From assembly GCF_019468565.1 (NCBI RefSeq), contig NZ_CP080521.1, positions 2,356,001 through 2,420,000 on the forward strand: a DNA stretch of 64,000 bases, in the 5' to 3' direction. Position 1 is the stretch's first letter. Each line of letters begins with the position of its first letter. A program made the position numbers and the translations under genes. The notes beneath the pieces are model-generated. The model was given only the letters and a program-made list of their open reading frames with translations, did not search any database and was not told the origin of the DNA. Of this stretch, positions 61,804-64,000 are shown piece by piece. The stretch comes from Pseudonocardia sp. DSM 110487 (GTDB lineage: Bacteria > Actinomycetota > Actinomycetes > Mycobacteriales > Pseudonocardiaceae).

Positions 61804-62871
61804 ATGTACGAGAAGGACGGCGAGAAGTACTTCATCGTCGATTCACACAGCCATTTCTGGGACGCCAGCCGGGAGAACTGGAAGCCGGGCGCCGAGCAGT
61901 ACGCGAAGGGCTGGATCGACTGCTTCTACGGCTACCACCAGCTCGGCCCGCCCGAGACCCACTGGGACTACGAGCACTACCTCAAGGTCACGCCCGATGA
62001 CTTCGAGCGCGACATGTTCATCGAGGGCCACGTCGACCACGCGATCTTCCAGTCGACCTACCTCAAGGAGTGGTACACCGACGGCTTCAACACCATCGAG
62101 CGGAACGCGCAGCTGCTGGATCGCTTCGGCGACCGCCTGATCGTCAACGGCCGCTTCGACCCACGCGACGGCGACGCCGGGCTGAAGGAGCTGGAGGCGG
62201 ACGCCGAGAAGTACGGGCTGAAGGGCGTCAAGCTCTACACCGCCGAATGGAACCACGGGTCACGCGGCTACAAGCTGTCCGACCCGGAGGCCTACCGGTT
62301 CCTCGCCCGCGCGCAGGAGCTGGGCATCAAGAACATCCACGTCCACAAGGGCCCGACGATCTGGCCGCTGGACAAGGACGCGTTCGACGTGGCCGACGTC
62401 GACCACGCGGCCACCGACTTCCCGGAGCTGAACTTCATCGTCGAGCACGTCGGGCTGCCGCGCATCGAGGACTTCTGCTTCATGGCGGTGCAGGAGCCCA
62501 ACGTCTACGCGGGGCTGTCGGTCGTGATCGGTGGCCTGATGCACGCCCGGCCGAAGTTCTTCGCCAAGGTCATGGGCGAGCTGCTCTTCTGGGTCGGCGA
62601 GGACCGGATGACCTTCGGCGGCGACTACAACATCTGGGTGCCCAAGTGGCAGGTCGAGGGCTTCGTCGACTGGCAGATGCCCGACGACGACGCGTTCACC
62701 GACTACCCGCGGCTCACGACGGCCTCCAAGAAGAAGATTCTCGGGCTGAACGCCGCGAAGCTCTACGACATCCCGGTCCCACCCGAGTGCGAGCTGCAGA
62801 CAACGGCCGGGGCACAGGACCGGCCGGGCGAGCAGCTGCTCACCGAGGCCGCGGCGGCCGGCACGCCGTGA
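61804..62871 (+). CDS. Amidohydrolase-family (PF04909) protein
   Basis: A 355-aa TIM-barrel metal-dependent hydrolase of the amidohydrolase 2 family: DSHSHFWD (metal-binding HxH) at the N-terminus, a His in NIHVHKGP, a further metal region in FIVEHVGLPR, and the C-terminal Asp in FGGDYNIW. Family members decarboxylate or hydrolyse; the role next to a propane monooxygenase is not established, although such genes accompany the cluster in other actinomycetes. It could serve hydroxylase maturation rather than catabolism. Its end overlaps the next GTG. Confidence 0.85.
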   Translation: MYEKDGEKYFIVDSHSHFWDASRENWKPGAEQYAKGWIDCFYGYHQLGPPETHWDYEHYLKVTPDDFERDMFIEGHVDHAIFQSTYLKEWYTDGFNTIERNAQLLDRFGDRLIVNGRFDPRDGDAGLKELEADAEKYGLKGVKLYTAEWNHGSRGYKLSDPEAYRFLARAQELGIKNIHVHKGPTIWPLDKDAFDVADVDHAATDFPELNFIVEHVGLPRIEDFCFMAVQEPNVYAGLSVVIGGLMHARPKFFAKVMGELLFWVGEDRMTFGGDYNIWVPKWQVEGFVDWQMPDDDAFTDYPRLTTASKKKILGLNAAKLYDIPVPPECELQTTAGAQDRPGEQLLTEAAAAGTP

Positions 62872-63557
62872 CCGCACTCGCCGCCGCGGTGTGGGCGGCG
62901 CTGGGCACGGTGCACGACCCCGAACTCGACGAGCCCATCACCGAGCTCGAGTTCGTGTCGTCGTGCACCGTGTCCGACGACGGGGTCGCGGCCGTCCGCC
63001 TGCGCCTGCCCACGTTCTTCTGCGCGCCCAACTTCGCGTGGCTCATGGTCGCCGACGCCCACGACGCCGTGACCGCCGTCCCTGGGGTCACCCGCGCCGA
63101 CATCGTGCTGGACGATCACTTCACCGCAACCACCATCAACGAGGGCGTCGCCGCGAGGGCCGGGTTCGTCGCGGCGTTCCCGGGGGAGGCGCAGTCCGAG
63201 CTGGAGGAGTTGCGCGCGGTGTTCCTGCGCAAGGCCGCACTGGCCGGGCAGGACCGGATCGCCCGGCCCCTCGTCGACGCGGGCGCCGCGCCGGAGGACC
63301 TGGCCGCCACCCGGCTCGGCGACCTGCGGCCGTCACCGGACCTCGACCGGCTCCGGCAGCGGCGCGCCGCGGTCGGCCTGCCCCACGGCCCGGACGCTCC
63401 GCTGCTGCTGCATCCGGACGGCGCACCGGTGACCGCCGACCAGGTGCCATTGCACCTGCGCCGGGCCCGGCTCACCCGCGTCGGCATCGAGGCCAACGGC
63501 CACACCTGCCGCGACCTGCTGGCCGCTCGCTACCCCGAGGAGGTGGCCTCGTCGTGA
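62868..63557 (+). CDS. MIP18/PaaD-like (DUF59) protein with C-terminal extension
   Basis: A 229-aa protein. The first ~95 residues have the DUF59 layout with VHDPELDEPITELEF, a Cys in SSCTV and FFCAPNF; relatives take part in iron-sulfur assembly or loading. The C-terminal ~130 residues are an extra helical segment not found in short family members, with a single Cys near the end (HTCRDLL). A role in metal or cluster insertion into PrmA/PrmB is inferred. It starts with GTG overlapping the amidohydrolase stop. Confidence 0.75.
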   Translation: MTALAAAVWAALGTVHDPELDEPITELEFVSSCTVSDDGVAAVRLRLPTFFCAPNFAWLMVADAHDAVTAVPGVTRADIVLDDHFTATTINEGVAARAGFVAAFPGEAQSELEELRAVFLRKAALAGQDRIARPLVDAGAAPEDLAATRLGDLRPSPDLDRLRQRRAAVGLPHGPDAPLLLHPDGAPVTADQVPLHLRRARLTRVGIEANGHTCRDLLAARYPEEVASS

Positions 63558-63799
63558 CCACCGCGAGCCGTGAGACCTACAACCCCTGGACGGTGGTGAA
63601 CGTGGTGTTCGACCACCTCGCGGCGGCGGGCCTGCACCCGGTGCTCGGCGAGACGGGCGATCCCGCTGAGCCGGCGGCAGCGCTGCTGCGGGCACTGGGC
63701 GTCGAGCCGGGACGCGACGACGAGGGTCCCGCCGCGCCGGCGATGCAGGCCCACCTCGCCGAGCTCCGGGCCCGGATGTTCCCAGAGGTGCGACCGTGA
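63554..63799 (+). CDS. Small hypothetical protein of the prm operon
   Basis: An 81-aa protein starting with GTG that overlaps the preceding stop (GTGA), and itself overlapped by the next GTG. It begins TTASRETYNPWTVVNVVFDHL, is helical and has no recognised domain or membrane segment. Tight coupling on both sides argues for a real gene working with its neighbours. Confidence 0.65.
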   Translation: MTTASRETYNPWTVVNVVFDHLAAAGLHPVLGETGDPAEPAAALLRALGVEPGRDDEGPAAPAMQAHLAELRARMFPEVRP

Positions 63800-64000
63800 G
63801 CGCGCCTCCCGCGTCCGTGCGCGAGCTCGACATGCCGAGCGCCACCGAGCTCGCCGGACTGGCCGCCGTGTTCGAGGACCTGCAGTACGCGCTGCGCTGC
63901 TGCGAGCACCTCGTGTCCCAGCTGGGCCGCCGCGACCCCGATTCCGTGCTGGTCGAGGCGCTGTGGACCGGTGCCCTGCTCGCCTACGTCCGCTGCTTCT
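63796..64000 (+). CDS. Hypothetical protein, cut by the window end
   Basis: At least 68 residues from a GTG that overlaps the previous stop; the frame is still open at the window edge. It is helical, with Cys-Cys in LQYALRCCEHLVSQLG. No family recognised. It extends the operon beyond the window. Confidence 0.6.
   Translation, partial: MSAPPASVRELDMPSATELAGLAAVFEDLQYALRCCEHLVSQLGRRDPDSVLVEALWTGALLAYVRCF

Overview
The window is high-GC actinomycete DNA. GTG and TTG starts, GTGA/ATGA stop-start overlaps, an F420-type (Ddn-like) reductase, MmpL and DUF3159 proteins, MPTR-like repeats and a Prm/Mim-type propane monooxygenase cluster all point to the Pseudonocardia/Mycobacterium side of the actinobacteria; a Pseudonocardiaceae genome is my best guess, by inference only. 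Gene names come from recognising motifs in the translations. No database search was possible.

Region 1 (0.1-19.8 kb) is catabolic. A LuxR-type ATPase regulator, a 7Fe ferredoxin and a ferredoxin reductase are divergent from a compact operon: Rieske oxygenase, LigB-type extradiol dioxygenase, an M20-fold protein lacking the usual metal ligands, a meta-cleavage hydrolase, a 41-aa membrane peptide, a second alpha/beta hydrolase, a quinone-oxidoreductase-type MDR and an IclR regulator. A second IclR regulator sits divergent from the lower meta pathway (hydratase, acylating acetaldehyde dehydrogenase, 4-hydroxy-2-oxovalerate aldolase). Related palindromes near both IclR genes and before the Rieske gene suggest one regulon. 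Between the two blocks lie a TetR/MHS-transporter pair with matching operators, an alpha/beta hydrolase with an aberrant nucleophile elbow, truncated genes (acyl-CoA dehydrogenase and luciferase-like fragments) and repeat-rich non-coding DNA.

Region 2 (19.8-28.2 kb) holds regulator/effector pairs: DUF3159 plus FAD monooxygenase with TetR; AraC flanked by two gene fragments; MarR with an F420-type reductase; TetR with an MmpL exporter and three operator-like palindromes.

Region 3 (28.2-43 kb) is the least conventional. A roughly 2,300-residue exported protein combines a charged Lys-Ser-Glu stalk, a helical repeat, a Ser/Thr-rich region with about 17 cysteine pairs, about 128 pentapeptides of the xxNxG type with a recent 180-bp amplification, and a glycine-rich hydrophobic C-terminus. 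A two-TM protein follows with a strong ribosome binding site 15 bp after its stop. Then come Crp/Fnr, small membrane and hypothetical proteins, a VOC protein, NUDIX, SDR, a second DUF3159 protein, an XRE regulator and a TetR.

Region 4 (43.4-52.6 kb) carries a PaoABC-type molybdenum aldehyde oxidoreductase under the divergent TetR, then housekeeping genes: threonine synthase, DNA polymerase III delta, a winged-helix protein, a 38-aa membrane peptide and 6-phosphogluconate dehydrogenase.

Region 5 (52.6-64 kb) is a propane-type soluble diiron monooxygenase cluster: an AcoR/MimR-like activator divergent from hydroxylase large subunit, reductase, small subunit, coupling protein, GroEL-like chaperonin, zinc alcohol dehydrogenase, amidohydrolase, an MIP18/PaaD-like protein and two small unknowns, the last cut by the window edge.
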